This document shows positions 31,880 to 43,345 of a stretch of 48,155 nt of DNA, piece by piece (positions within the stretch are counted from its first letter, which is position 1; each line of letters opens with the position of its first letter). A program made the translations under genes and the position numbers. The DNA comes from Hyphochytrium catenoides. Its lineage: Eukaryota; Sar; Hyphochytriomycetes; Hyphochytriales; Hyphochytriaceae. The notes below the pieces were generated by a model that saw nothing but the letters and a program-made list of their open reading frames with translations, was not told where the DNA came from and ran no database searches. The stretch is taken from positions 62,793-110,947 of the forward strand of contig FLMG01001221.1 of NCBI GenBank assembly GCA_900088475.1, written 5' to 3'.

Positions 31880-34231
31880 ATGGCTGAGAGTATTAGCGAT
31901 GGTGCACCCCTCGCCGCCGCCTCTGCCACAAGTGCAGCATTCCTCTCTCCAGTCTCCCGACATTCTTCTTCTGCGTGTCTAGATCTTTGTCACTTGTTGG
32001 TCACTCATCTAAGAGAGCGATCTGTCCGGCTGCTGGACAATTCTGTTGCCTCAAAGTATCTTTTGGCACAGGCCAGGACGTACATCGATAATGTGCTTGA
32101 TGGGAACGTGACAGCCACCAAGAAGTTAGTGAAGGTCCAGACATGCCATCGAGGCGCAGATGGCAACGAACTGCTTCATGGCCTCAAAAAGCCTTTGGAA
32201 GCCTCGTCACAGCCGTCCATGCTTGCGGTATGTGGAGCATCTGGCTCCACACAGCATCGTCAACCGCAATACTCTGGCTTAGCTTCATCTGCAGACGGAA
32301 CAGCAGGAGATAAGGAAGGCAAATCTAGGCCACATCAGGCACTAGTCGCTCGGCATCCTTACGTGGAACTGAGCGAAAGAGAAAGCAGCGTCACGGTAAT
32401 GGAGCAGCTCATGGGGAAGCGCTTCTGTGCGTGGTACTGGGCGAGGAAGACCTTCTTCTCTCCTCTAGCCATGCTCGCTGCCCTGGCGACAAATTTTCTC
32501 TTCACCTCCTCATTCATCCTCTTCCCTCCTGGGCACTGGTCAACGAGCCTGTACGTTGTAGTCGCTCTCTTTACCATTTTCCATCAGTGTGCGGTCTTCA
32601 ACTCTGCCGTCGTCCTTCGGTGCATCGGAGCTTTTGAAGGCTTCTATCTTAGCGTTGAGCTCCTCCTCTTCTCGGTTGCCCTCAATGGCCTGCTGTGCTT
32701 TAGGCCGATGGCTCCATTGTTCTCTGGCGTGGCTTTCCTGGGCTCTTGGAGCCTCGTGATCTTCTACGACAGTCTGCCCTTAGGCGTAAGGAGACGCTCG
32801 CGGTACTTTTACTGCTTCTTCGGACTTTGCCTAGTGAGTGATATTGTGCTGCTCAACCTCCGGACACCTTCAGTGTGTATCTACCGCGTTGATTTGATGC
32901 ACGGGCTCGTAGACGAGGACAAGGAAGTCGTCCCAAGAAGCCAATGGAGCTTTTCTTTGCTAGGTTATGCCCTCAACCGCATCTTCACCATCCTCATGCT
33001 GACCTGCAGGCTAACGTATACAGCGTTCAAGCATCCGCAAGACTGCATTCTAGTGAAAAGCCGCGTGCATTTGATAGACAACTCCTGCCTCCAAAGGCAG
33101 ATGGCAAGATCAGTCACACCAACCCCGGATTCCCTAGGAGACGAGGGGTCAAAAAAGCTGACCTCTTTGGATATTGATGACCTGACTTATCAGCTCATTA
33201 GCCTTCTAAAGGAGTGGCAGAAGTCCACGGGAGATGCCGCAGAGAGACAGGCATTAATCAGGGCAAGAGCTGAGATTGACATAGTTCTTAGCGATGTCTG
33301 CAACAGCTCGTCTAGCCTCGGTGTGATTGTGCCATTCGACAGTACGGAACTGCAGCGTGGTTCCTCTATTCCACTGCCAGCGGCACAGGCGAATGGTTAT
33401 AATAAATACCCAGAAAGGAATCGGCCAAGGAAGAGGAAGGTCCTGGTGGCTGTTCAAGCGTACGGCAGCTTGAGCGCGGAAGAGAGTAACCTGACACTAT
33501 TGGAGAGATTTCTGGGTCAACAAAGCTTCGACCGCTATCGATCCTATCAACAGGTCTTTCTTCCGCTAGGATGGCTCTCGTCCGTCCTCCAACCAGTGAC
33601 CTTCTTTCTTGTCCTTACGGCTCCATTGCCAATGACGGCGAAATATGTACTGCTTGTCCTTCAGCTGTTATCAACCATTGTCTGGGCATTCCAGATGACC
33701 TCTGCCATCAACCTCTGTCTGCTCCAGAAATGCCTGAAGACCTTCGACGCTCTCTTCTTCAGTATTGAAATTGCTCTCTACTCTGTGGCACTGTGGTGCG
33801 TCTTCTGCTTCAAGATCTGGGCCTTGGTGATGGGACTAACTTCAGCGCTCGGCACTTGGACTATCTTGGTCGGTTATGACAGCGGAACTTTGGCGTTTAG
33901 AAGAAGGTGCCGATATTCCTATCCGATCCTTTGCGGCTCGTTTGTTGCCCTGTTCTTTCTCTTCTTTCTTCAGGTTCCTAGTGACACATGCGAGTACCGC
34001 TTTGATCTCTTTGAGGGGCTTGTGGATGACTCAGAGTCTCCTACACGACGAGGAGGACACAGATGGAGCATGTCCATACGCGAGTTCCTACTCAATCGCA
34101 TTCTCACCATCTTAGTGCTGACTCTCAAGCAGACTATCATGGCTCTCAAGCACCCGGAAGACTGCATACTGCTAAAGTCCCGAGTGAGACTGGTGGAGAT
34201 CCAAGGTCAAGATAGGGGATCAAGGAGCTAG
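31880..34231 (+). CDS. Multi-pass membrane protein with two tandem homologous modules (unrecognised family)
   Basis: Intronless, 783 aa. The protein is an internal duplication: module 1 about residues 30-400, module 2 about 430-780. Each has a helical soluble N-part (with an E-I/T-Y-I-D-like helix), then (L/Y)-x-x-LS-x-E-ES-x-(V/L)T before the membrane, and about five or six hydrophobic helices. A conserved cytosol-like turn YDS-x-x-(L)-x-x-RRR follows. The terminal block is FKHPQDCILVKSRV (module 1) or LKHPEDCILLKSRV (module 2). A single-module relative is encoded at 43346-44905. I recognise no family. A reticulon-like or transporter-like fold is possible but unsupported. Start is the first ATG. 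Confidence 0.8.
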   Translation: MAESISDGAPLAAASATSAAFLSPVSRHSSSACLDLCHLLVTHLRERSVRLLDNSVASKYLLAQARTYIDNVLDGNVTATKKLVKVQTCHRGADGNELLHGLKKPLEASSQPSMLAVCGASGSTQHRQPQYSGLASSADGTAGDKEGKSRPHQALVARHPYVELSERESSVTVMEQLMGKRFCAWYWARKTFFSPLAMLAALATNFLFTSSFILFPPGHWSTSLYVVVALFTIFHQCAVFNSAVVLRCIGAFEGFYLSVELLLFSVALNGLLCFRPMAPLFSGVAFLGSWSLVIFYDSLPLGVRRRSRYFYCFFGLCLVSDIVLLNLRTPSVCIYRVDLMHGLVDEDKEVVPRSQWSFSLLGYALNRIFTILMLTCRLTYTAFKHPQDCILVKSRVHLIDNSCLQRQMARSVTPTPDSLGDEGSKKLTSLDIDDLTYQLISLLKEWQKSTGDAAERQALIRARAEIDIVLSDVCNSSSSLGVIVPFDSTELQRGSSIPLPAAQANGYNKYPERNRPRKRKVLVAVQAYGSLSAEESNLTLLERFLGQQSFDRYRSYQQVFLPLGWLSSVLQPVTFFLVLTAPLPMTAKYVLLVLQLLSTIVWAFQMTSAINLCLLQKCLKTFDALFFSIEIALYSVALWCVFCFKIWALVMGLTSALGTWTILVGYDSGTLAFRRRCRYSYPILCGSFVALFFLFFLQVPSDTCEYRFDLFEGLVDDSESPTRRGGHRWSMSIREFLLNRILTILVLTLKQTIMALKHPEDCILLKSRVRLVEIQGQDRGSRS

Positions 34232-35808
34232 AAAGGAGCCGCAAATGTAAATAGAGCTTCATTTGCCATATGATCCATCCACTGGCGAGGCCTTCTATGA
34301 CCGATGATAGAGCCTCCAGGCGTTGATGGAAGAGGGCGACTGGGGCCGCCACACCTTAACAGGATGAGCTAACGATTGCAATCCTTGGAAAACTTTCCAG
34401 ACTAGGTTGCACCTGGATGTTGCTGGCACTTCTTCCTTTTCTGAGCCCATTGTAGTCCTCGTCAGTCTTCAATGAGCTTGTCTGAAGCCCTTCTTGCCAT
34501 GTAGTTCCTAGCGATGACGTCGGAGGTGATATATTAACTAAGATAATATATGGATGATAATATGCAATATGCGCTTCGTCGAGAGTAAGAGCCTCAGTGT
34601 CTGAGCTCATGATGAGTCGTTGAGGTCTACTAATAAGAGCGATGACGTGTCTGTTTAGCAGTAGTGGTGATTGTCTGGATTGAGGACAGCCTGCTACCAG
34701 GCGATGTCAATCAATGCTGGCCTTCTTGTTACTTCCTTCCCCTCTTCACTATTATCTTCTGCAGTTCGCTTGCGTACTCTTGGCACTGGCTTCGTACGAA
34801 CAGCATCTGCTACTTTAGCCTTCTGGGAGTTTATCTCTTATTCAAGGTCGCGGAGCTCAGTCTCGTCTCTGACCCCTCGTCGTGCAATAGGCTCGTCATC
34901 ATCCCATCGGCGATAAGGCTTTTCTCCGTCCTACTATGATGTTTGATGGAGGAGACAGAGGTGCACTAGCACTAACAATCCAAGCAACCCGCTGCTAGGA
35001 GTGCACGGCCACCACTCTCCGTAGTACTAGTGGTCGCAATGCACGGGAGAAGAACAGGAGAAGAAGGTTCTGGGCTCACTTACACCGTCTATCATAATAA
35101 GAAAGGCGAGAAACATAATCTAGATCAGTCAGCAGCAGTGGTTATCAACATAGAAGAGGAAAGAAAAGAGAGAGACTGATCATCGCCACGTCACCCACTT
35201 AATTAGGGCAGAGAGAGGATTCTTTTGACCGATCTGACGAAGCACACTCTTTTACTTGTGTCACGACATCGCTGGACGGTCAACAGAGGCCAAGGGGCCG
35301 TCTGTAAAAGAGAGTGTCAGCTATGTCTTCACACTCTGAGAACAGCATGCTTTTGGCGCTTGTCAGACGGATCCCTTGATGAGGATGACGTGACAGATGG
35401 CATGTTGCTTATCAGTGATGTCTATAACTCTTCAGATGTGCTTCTCGACCTGGTAGCTACGGGCGGCTCCTTCTTACGTCACCACCTTTGCCTTGAGCCA
35501 CGACGTCCTATGTGTGTTGAACAGCTAAAGCTACCGCCAGGTACCCGCGCGCTATTATATTTCTTTGGCGCCTTTATAAAAGAAGGAACCTGACATCACG
35601 ACTTAACTCCCTGAACTGCTCAGGCAGACTCAACCTCCCGCGCCTTCTACACGTGGTACGCGGCCAAGGAACAAGGAGACAGAGCCTGAACCGACAAGTA
35701 CGCAGATTATGAATGTACACCTGGCCATAGCACCAGGAAAAAATGTCTGTTTATCCACTTAAGATCCAAAACTAGTTAGTGAATGGCTAATGTGAAGACG
35801 ACGTGTGG
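34232..35808. other. Intergenic, nothing supported
   Basis: About 1.6 kb. An open frame at 35225-35593 begins at a non-ATG codon and has no recognisable motif, so I do not call it. Confidence 0.4.
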
Positions 35809-37589
35809 TTAGCCCTTGGTGGGAGGAGCGCCCGGGTCTAGAGGTTGGACAGAAGCAGTCACGCCGGATTTGATAGTGATCCTCTTGCTAGGGATCGACT
35901 GCGATGTCTGCTGCTCTCTCTTGCGCTTCAAGGCAAACCGGTTGTACGGATCAAGCAACATACCCGCGACTTCGTCATCAACTTTAAGCCAGAAGTCCGG
36001 CGAGCCACCGTCTGTGTCCACTGTCTCCATAATTCTCTTTTTCATGGCAAATGTCACGTTGATCTCGTCCACACTTTCTGGTGCGAAATGAAGACGCGCA
36101 AGGTTTCTGCTGCTCTCCAGTCGCGAGTTCTTCGCTATATCCGGATTCCTTAGAGCTAGAGATTGCCGGAGAAAGAGTATGTTCTCGGCGCAGAACTCAG
36201 TCACCAGGTAATCCTGAAACTCGTCCATCACAGGATGGCCAAGTTTCTCTTCCAGGAGGGAGATCAAGTCTGAGCGCTTCTGCAGCCTGCGCGTGAAGGC
36301 AATTGCTTCAGACGTGCCCTCAGTGTCAGAGGCCAGTCTACTACTGGTTCTCTTTCTCAAAAACCTTCTCATCTCCTTGCGCATCTTGAGGGTGTAAAGG
36401 ATGGTTCCGAAGGGGAAGCTCATCTGGCACATCATGAGGCATGTGCCAAACAAGATGACAGATGTCCAGCTATTCAGGACGGTATCGCTTGAGACCATCC
36501 CGAAGATATTGACAGACAAGTTAGCACAAGCGACACTGATACCTGCCACTGTCAGCGCCAACCGAACCCGGAAGGCGTCTCGAACTCCTTTGATGAAGAA
36601 TACGCTGAAGATCATGGATAACACGAAGAAGACCACGGTAGTATACAGATCGGCAGAGTACTATAAGAGGCACAAAGCAGCAATGAAGATCGGTGTTAGT
36701 CTAACCTGCAACGCCATGCCACTAGCAGACAGATCCTGGTAGCACTTACCACGTTGTTATCCTCGCCACATACACTCGTATAGTCTCCGCCGCAAGGGTA
36801 GTACTTCGGGTCATTGTAGTTAACAAGCCAGTACTTCGCCGGGCTTTGCTTCAATAGGACGATGGTGGAGGCCGATCCGGCCAGCATGAGGACGATGCTG
36901 CCGACAGTATATAGCCACTGTCCCTTCAGAAGCGGCTTGTTCCTATAGAAGATGCTGCCTCGATTGTTTACGGAATCAAAAGCCACCTGGTAGTCGATCC
37001 GTAGATGGACGGCGTTGAGAATGATGGAAGAGCAGAAGGGAAAGTAGACTGAGAAGTAGAAGATGATGCCGTAGGTTAGACACAGCTGATCCAATTGTAA
37101 CCACCACGGCGCGTCGCTATAGATCTCCAGCAGAGCGAAGCCCGTGAACATGCGGGAGACGCCCATGAGTAGATAGACAATGTCGGCAGCGACAATGAGA
37201 GGAATGTGAAGACTCGAGAACGGAGGCTCATTCCTAAGTTTGATGACGTACACGAGGTTGAAGATTGATACCACGACTCTCAAGAGAGAGATGAAGAGTT
37301 TGAAGTAGTTGGTGAAGCTGATGCCAGCAGCGTTAAAGGCGGACAGCGGCGGACTCTCCACCGTCGTCGTGTTATCTCCATTTTCTCCAGAGGAAGAGGA
37401 GGATGAGGTACCCGATGAGCTACTAGTGGAGAGCACACAGGCAACAGGGTCGTCCTCTGCCGGGACGTTCCCCCTGTCAGCAGTGTCAGTGCTTTGAGCC
37501 ATCGACCACGATTCGGGCGTAGCACATTCAGTCCAGAAGAGGATGCCGAAGAGCAGGAGAAGGAGAGGGACATTGTTTGTCACGCGCAT
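35809..37589 (-). CDS. Seven-transmembrane receptor fused to RGS domain
   Basis: Exons 37589-36750 and 36660-35809 join in phase 0 over an 89-bp intron (GTAAGT...TATAG) and encode 563 aa. A signal peptide (MRVTNNVPLLLLLFGILF) leads to a Ser-rich N-glycosylatable ectodomain of about 60 residues. Four helices follow in exon 1 and three in exon 2. The remaining C-terminus has an RGS pattern: LISLLEEKLG, MDEFQDYLVTEFCAENILFL and the DPYNRF end block. RGS domains speed GTP hydrolysis by G-alpha, so this is a receptor with a built-in regulator, the layout of plant AtRGS1 and some protist receptors. Ligand unknown. A start at 37718 in frame is a non-ATG codon and was rejected. Confidence 0.88.
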
Positions 37590-39194
37590 CTTATCCTTCC
37601 CACCACTGCACAGTAAATCAGCAGTAGAGTACTCAGCAGAGCTTAACGCAAGTTGGGTGTGTGTCCGCCCCAAAGCAATACTCCTACTGCCGCTGCGTGA
37701 CGATGAGACGAAGCTCAAAGCTCAACCCTTGTGCCCCTATCTCTTCCTGGGGGGAACTCTAGACTGCTCCGTGTCTCTGTTTGCGGCTTGCCGCGCCGGC
37801 GCCGGCCCGCTTGCCTTCTCAAGTTCCTTCTCTCCTCTTGTGACTCCTTCATTGTTTGAGGAGGACAAGAGAACTAAAGGACGGGCGGTGACGGTGATGA
37901 GGAGATCATCGCCTTATAAATAACAGAGCCGCACAGTATCAAGCGCCACAGAGAGTTGTAACGGCCCCTTCTTACTGGATTCTTAGGGCGCCCTTCCTTA
38001 TGATGGGGAATAATACTATAATAAGGCTATCATCTGACACTATGCGCAGGAGGAAGAACGACCAGTACGCGGATGGCTCACTTGACAGTGGTTGATGATG
38101 ATGAACGAGGAGGAAGGATGATCTGCTAAAGGTTTAGCTGCTGGCTGCGGCAGGCAGGCAGGCAGGAGCTCTGTCTCAGGCTAACGATGTCCTTCGCGAG
38201 TGAGAGCCAACGGACTATCTGCTGCTCCCTTCATTGGTTGTTGAGGGGCTTTATAAGTAATAATAGGCTACCATCATCCAACTCCTATGCAGAGGAAGAG
38301 GTAAGAAGAACGACCAGTACGCGGATGGCTCACCTGCCAGCGGTTGATGATGATGAAGGAGGAAGGGTGATCTGCTGCTGTGTCTGCTGGCTGCTGTCTG
38401 CGGCATGGATGTTCGCCCGCTGTCGAGCTCTGCGGCAGGCTAATGATGTGTTCCACGATTGGCAGGCAACAGATTATCTGTTCCTTTATCCTTTATTATC
38501 GTTGGTGAGCTTCCGCCCGTCTCATTCCTCCCGTAGTTTCTGCTTCTGAGGAGACTCAGCCAGCAGGGCCAGCAGATGAACAGCAACAATTGTCATCGGC
38601 GGGTCCTACAAAGGGGAAGGAGAGTCCATCATCGCACCCTTCTTATCATCCTTCTTCCTTCTCTTCTCCTCATCCTTTCCTTTGTTAGTTTTCCTCCAGA
38701 ATAATAGAGAACAACGCTTCTGAGAAGAGCTGATGAGCTTGATGCTCGCAGGTGAATGAAGGAGTGAAGGTGGTGGAAGTAGTGGCATCGTAAGGGTGAA
38801 AGAAGAAGAAGGAACAAAGAGCAATGGGACAGCGTTGCAGCTGCAATGTCTGATGCTAGAGAAGGACAGTTAAAGGATAAACAGCAGCGGTTCTTTATAT
38901 TGTCAGCATTCTTTTATTAGATGACATCTTCTGATGCTTCAAAAGGTTATCACCATTACTGAGAGCTCCTGAATAAGAGAGATGCACGGCGAAACGACGA
39001 GGACACGGAGAGAGAGTGAGAGAGAGAGAGCAAAAAGAGAGAGAGAGCTGGCACCATGCAGCTAGTAGGGGAAAAAAGAAACAAGTCCAGACAAAGGAGT
39101 ACGCAATGTAATCCTTCCAAAGGAGAGAGGAGAGCGTACTACTACGGTTGACAGATTGACAAGAGAAAGATTCTCGGCTTCCCTTCTGCTGTGC
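37590..39194. other. Intergenic with tandem repeat, no gene supported
   Basis: About 1.6 kb. It contains a local tandem duplication (38008-38490), but short frames within it are not conserved between copies. A small GA-rich patch lies near 39005-39050. Confidence 0.4.
38008..38490 (+). repeat. Diverged tandem duplication, about 250-bp unit
   Basis: Two adjacent copies start near 38008 and 38257. Both contain AACGACCAGTACGCGGATGG followed by CTCAC, a GGTTGATGATGATGAA run, a CTGCTGGCTG-rich patch and a GCAGGCTAA-GATGT segment, in that order. Confidence 0.75.
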
Positions 39195-40082
39195 TTAGAA
39201 GTATCTGACCACATAGTTGTTCACGAAGTGATCCACCATGTTCCCCGCTCCAGCAGAGCTAGGAAAGTCTTCATCCTTAGGCTCGACACGGAACCCTGTC
39301 ATATGGAAAGCGTTGCCCCAGTGTCTATACCGTCTGACACCGATAGGAGGGCCGCTGTTGGGCACTGGATCGTTCTTGTTGACAAAGCGATACTTAACGA
39401 TGTCCTCTCTGATGGATGCCAGAGGAGCAGAGGCAGAGGGCTCCTTAGTGGCAAGGGATTGAGGCTCTCCATAGGAGTAAACGACCAGGTAAGGAGACCT
39501 TGGCTCACGGAGGCGGGTGAAGTTGAATGACAGCGCCCCAGCAGCGTTCCTGTCCAAAGAAGCGTCCTTCGCAAAGTAGATGGCACTCAGAGCGGCGAGT
39601 GAAGCACCACGGGAATGCCCAGTGAGGACGAGCTTGTGCTGTGGGCTCTGGTTCAGGCAATCCTGGACGTCTGCCACAAATGCGGCGTTGTTCCTGAAGT
39701 TACTGATGGCCTTTGTGAAGCCAGAGTGAGAGTACGCCATCACCTTGCCGTCCTTAGCTTTGAACTCGATGACTCTGTCGTCTGAGTTGCCAGTCGGGCC
39801 GTTCCAGTCCTGGTTGTCGTTGGAGCCTCTGAACGAGATGATGCAGGTGTTGTCCCCGCTGGCAGTGAAGGCAAAGTCGTTAGCCGCCGTGTGGCGCTTC
39901 CTGAGCTTATACTTGGCCGAGCCAAGGCCGAACCCCGTGTAGGCTTGGAAGGAGAAGAGAGCCATATCCGTGGCTAGGTCCCTGTCATAAGCGGCGGCTA
40001 CGCTGCTTTCTGCGTCGATGTGGGCAGTCATTGCGGCCGCCAAGATCGCCGTGTAGGCCAGACCACGTAGTAGGCGATCCAT
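39195..40082 (-). CDS. Secreted class-3 (fungal-type) lipase, copy 2
   Basis: Intronless, 295 aa from the ATG at 40082, which gives MDRLLRGLAYTAILAAAMTA as signal peptide. An upstream in-frame ATG at 40220 would add 46 residues before that signal, so it is less likely. Same catalytic layout as copy 1: GHSRG nucleophile elbow, NKNDPVPNSG Asp and the C-terminal DHFVNNYV His. Very high identity to 28570-29466 extends through the coding region and a few bases past the stop, then falls away. Probably recently duplicated or homogenised. Confidence 0.93.
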   Translation of the reverse strand: MDRLLRGLAYTAILAAAMTAHIDAESSVAAAYDRDLATDMALFSFQAYTGFGLGSAKYKLRKRHTAANDFAFTASGDNTCIISFRGSNDNQDWNGPTGNSDDRVIEFKAKDGKVMAYSHSGFTKAISNFRNNAAFVADVQDCLNQSPQHKLVLTGHSRGASLAALSAIYFAKDASLDRNAAGALSFNFTRLREPRSPYLVVYSYGEPQSLATKEPSASAPLASIREDIVKYRFVNKNDPVPNSGPPIGVRRYRHWGNAFHMTGFRVEPKDEDFPSSAGAGNMVDHFVNNYVVRYF

Positions 40083-40167
40083 CCTCCTGCTTTTTGAGGC
40101 CACTCTGGGTGTTCTATTACTGTTGAGACTGGAGCGGAGCTTGTTCTTGGGTCTGTCTGTTGGCCAG

Positions 40168-40185
40168 TTGGAAAATTGGAGAATG
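40168..40185 (-). promoter_or_regulatory. Candidate shared core-promoter motif upstream of lipase copy 2
   Basis: On the gene strand it reads TCATTCTCCAATTTTCCA, about 86-104 bp before the ATG. It is nearly the same string and distance as upstream of the minus-strand trypsin. Confidence 0.3.
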
Positions 40186-40839
40186 ACTATAAGACGCAAC
40201 GGCTCCCAACAAGAGGCCATCAGGCAGAAGTCCAGGCTCCTGCCCGTAATATACCCGCTGTCTGTGGATAGGCCAAGTCTTCATAGGTATGCAGCTTGAC
40301 AAGAAGGAAGATTAGTGGCAACGCACCAAGCAAGAAAGAGCAAGGAGGGAGAAGGGAAGATAGCAAGGTGCGGGACAAGGATGATGGCAGAAAGGCGACA
40401 GATCTCAAGATTGATGACGCGCCGGCAGGGACTCCTCCTCCAGTTCCTTAGTCAGGTAGAAATCTGTCTGCGGGGACAAGTGTCCTGACTACTAGCTCGA
40501 GCAGTAGTACTCAGAGCAAAAGGGGCGCAGGCCCGCGTCGGCGTGCAATGACAGGCCGTCGGACAAAGTCTCTCAGCAGAGCAGTAAAGGGAGGGAGAAA
40601 GGAGAGGTAGCGACCAGGACCAGTTCTTATCTATGTTTTCAGTGCGTCTCCATCAAAGAAGGTAGACCATAAGTACCTTACGCCGCCTAGCTTCCTTATT
40701 CCCTCTCTCTTTCTCTTTCTCTCTCTGTCTCTCTCTCTGCTCTCTTACGTCTCTCTCCTCCTCGTCATCCACAGTAAGGTGTTAGACAGAGAGACAGGAA
40801 AGAGTGAGTGGTGGAGACGGCCAGGGCCCGCTCGCTTCT

Positions 40840-41880
40840 GGCTCTAGACATTGACGTGGAGATGTCCTCGCTGCGTCACCGCCCGCGAGGTAGCAGGTGA
40901 TAATCTGCAGCGCGGTGGAGATGCGAGTCTAAATCTTCTCTTTACATGGCTCCCCTTCCAGTGTGAGAGCTACTAGATCTCCTTTGACCTTTCTTCTCGT
41001 CGTTGGCCCGATGACAAGCAGTTAGAAGGCTCTTGAAGAGGCCATTGCTTCTGTTATGACACCAGACACAAGCGTACCGAGTCCTCCTTCTCCCTTGATC
41101 TAACAAGGAAAGAAGCAAGTGAGAAAGACAAGAAGAAGGAGAGCAAGAGAGCTATTATTCTATGAGAGCATCATCCTACTAGGAAGAAGAAGAAAGAGAT
41201 GCGCCTTGCTTGCTGATGATGATCAGAGGCGGGAGGTGACTTGAAGAATGCTCCCGTTGCCCTCGCGGTCATCCTAAGAATCTTTATCCTCATCGCCATC
41301 TCTACTCAACTTTTCACATGGTCGTCTGTACGCTCTTCCATTCTTTATCATGGCCTTTCCCGTCGTCTGCGCTCCGTCTTTCTGCCATCAAGAGAGAAGT
41401 AGCACAAGGGACAGGCACCACGACGTCCCTGTCTCTCTCTCTCTCTTGATCTTCTGCGTGAGAGGAAGGCTATTGTTCCTGTTCAAATATTATTGGTCAC
41501 GGAGTTGAACTGTCACGGCAGCAAAGATCCATCAGCAGCTACCTAGAGTTCTTCCTTCTCCTCCACCTCGTGCTTCTGGACTCTTGGTCCACCACTAGCC
41601 ACCAGCAGAAGGGATATGGCCTGTACATCTTGGCCAGGCACGCCGCATCTGCTGCATCTTATGCAAAGACCTCACGGTTAGCACGCCAGACCTCCGCAGG
41701 AGCGAATTGCCAGAACTTCTTCCTCCCCTTGTCCAAGACATACATCGGACAATTGAGCAGCATGATGAGACGGAGGGAGGACGGAGCTATGATGAGGGAA
41801 GGTAGGATAAAGCCTGCGATCAAGATGGCGTGAAGAGGACTGCTCGACGTGGCCAGTCAAGAGATGATGCGGCCGCAAGA
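40840..41880. repeat. Diverged duplicate of the 30240-31200 region
   Basis: Partner of the block upstream of lipase copy 1, with the same order of short conserved stretches separated by indels. Confidence 0.55.
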
Positions 41881-42026
41881 CGGAAAGAACATGGAGAAAG
41901 GCTGGAGAAGCCCTTGGAACTTCTGTTCAATCAACAGCAAGGTGGGTTGAGCAGAAGAAGAAAGAAGGAGAAGAGCAATTGGCGCTCCATAGTCGTTAGC
42001 AGCCTTTCGGCTCCCTACCTTCGATA

Positions 42027-42100
42027 TCAGCAGCAGTGGCAGCAGGAGCAGCAGCAGCAGGAGCAGCAGAAGAAGCAGGAGCAGCAGCAGCGGCAGCACT
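42027..42100 (+). repeat. (CAG)n-type imperfect trinucleotide repeat
   Basis: CAG units interspersed with GAG and AAG. A similar pure (CAG)7-8 run lies at about 45260-45282. Both give poly-Gln or poly-Leu frames by chance; no gene context. Confidence 0.85.
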
Positions 42101-43345
42101 AGAACTTGAGCTCCACTAACTCTTGCGCCTTAGAGGTAGTAGTAGAAAAGGAAGTAGACGTGAGACCAGCGTAATAGATAGTAGGCTTGTCGGTAGTTGT
42201 TAGCCAGCAGCAGGTAGAAGAAAGGCCCCTTGGCGGCAAGTATAAGCGGTGTACGAGCTAGATGAAGAGGGTTAACGAGTGAGCAAGGGACGAGCGATGG
42301 ATAGGTGTTGGCTTGCAGCAGAAGAGCCGCAGTCGAGCTGGACGAAACGCCCAGCTCTCCGCATTGTTGAGCGCCTAGATAGCTTTGCTAGTAGCAGAGG
42401 TGTTGCGGCAATAGAGTGAGAAGAACTCTAACGATCTGCAGTCAACATTGACAATAAGGACATACTAATGATCTGTCATCCTTGAGCTTTCCACGGCCCT
42501 GCTGTCTCGTCTAAAGCGCTCCAGACCAGACAACGGACCTGTGACGGACCTCTGTACAAAGTTGACAAGTCGGTGTGCTATCGTTGCAGCTGTCTCCTCA
42601 TCAGCTCCTTCCTACGTCGAGAGAGAGTAGGACCTAGCCTCTTGAATGGTCTCTATGCCGCTCCAAGATGACATCTTTGGCCCTGACACTAGGAGCCAAC
42701 CTCTTCCCTGCCTTCTGCTCTACATTTGTAAGAGCGTTCATCGCTCTTAGGAACTGTTGATTAACTCTATATAACTAGTGAAAAAGGAAACCTCTTGGGC
42801 TGTCTCTCTCTCTCTCTGTTGCAGCCGCTCGACGGTGCTGAGAAGATGACGGTAGGCACGGCCCATCTGTCAATCGATAGCTATATCAGCTCTACAGGGT
42901 GAACCTTGAGAGCAACTCTGGTGCCTCGCATCGGGTGGTTCCACTTCTGTCTGTTATAAGAGATACCAACAATAGACACTAGGCCGTCAAGACAACAGGC
43001 CATAGACACAATAGCGACGCCCCAGCACCACTAAAGCTTCCCGCTCACTATCATTGTCGCGCGTTAGCCTGCTCCTGATCACTACTTTTCTCAGCCCTTC
43101 TTCGTCAGCAACGCGGTGAGGCATTCTCTATCACTTCACTGCACATGATCTAGGTAGAGGGAAGGCAGAGGAATGTAATAGCAGGGGAACTGCTGCTCAC
43201 ACTGCAGAAGAATCTTCCATTTGCTTCCTGCCGCATCAGCATCTATGCCCAACCAAAGGTCCGTCTATTTATCATCGTCAGGGCATGGATGGGATTTGCA
43301 TCCTCATTGGTGACCCTAGCCTCAATCCCTTAATCAGCTTCTTCC

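Larger units (their letters stand above)
40083..43345. other. Long intergenic region
   Basis: About 3.3 kb with no supported gene. It includes a diverged duplicate of the upstream block of the other lipase (40840-41880) and a CAG-type tract at 42027-42100. Pyrimidine-rich simple sequence lies near 40700-40745. Confidence 0.4.

Noticed and set aside
35225-35593. 122-codon frame upstream of the 7TM-RGS stop
   Set aside because: Starts at TTG, no family, no splice-consistent extension.
41830-42102. Gln-rich frame from the CAG tract
   Set aside because: The rest of the frame has no conserved feature; the opposite frame is poly-Leu, typical of repeat-driven open frames.
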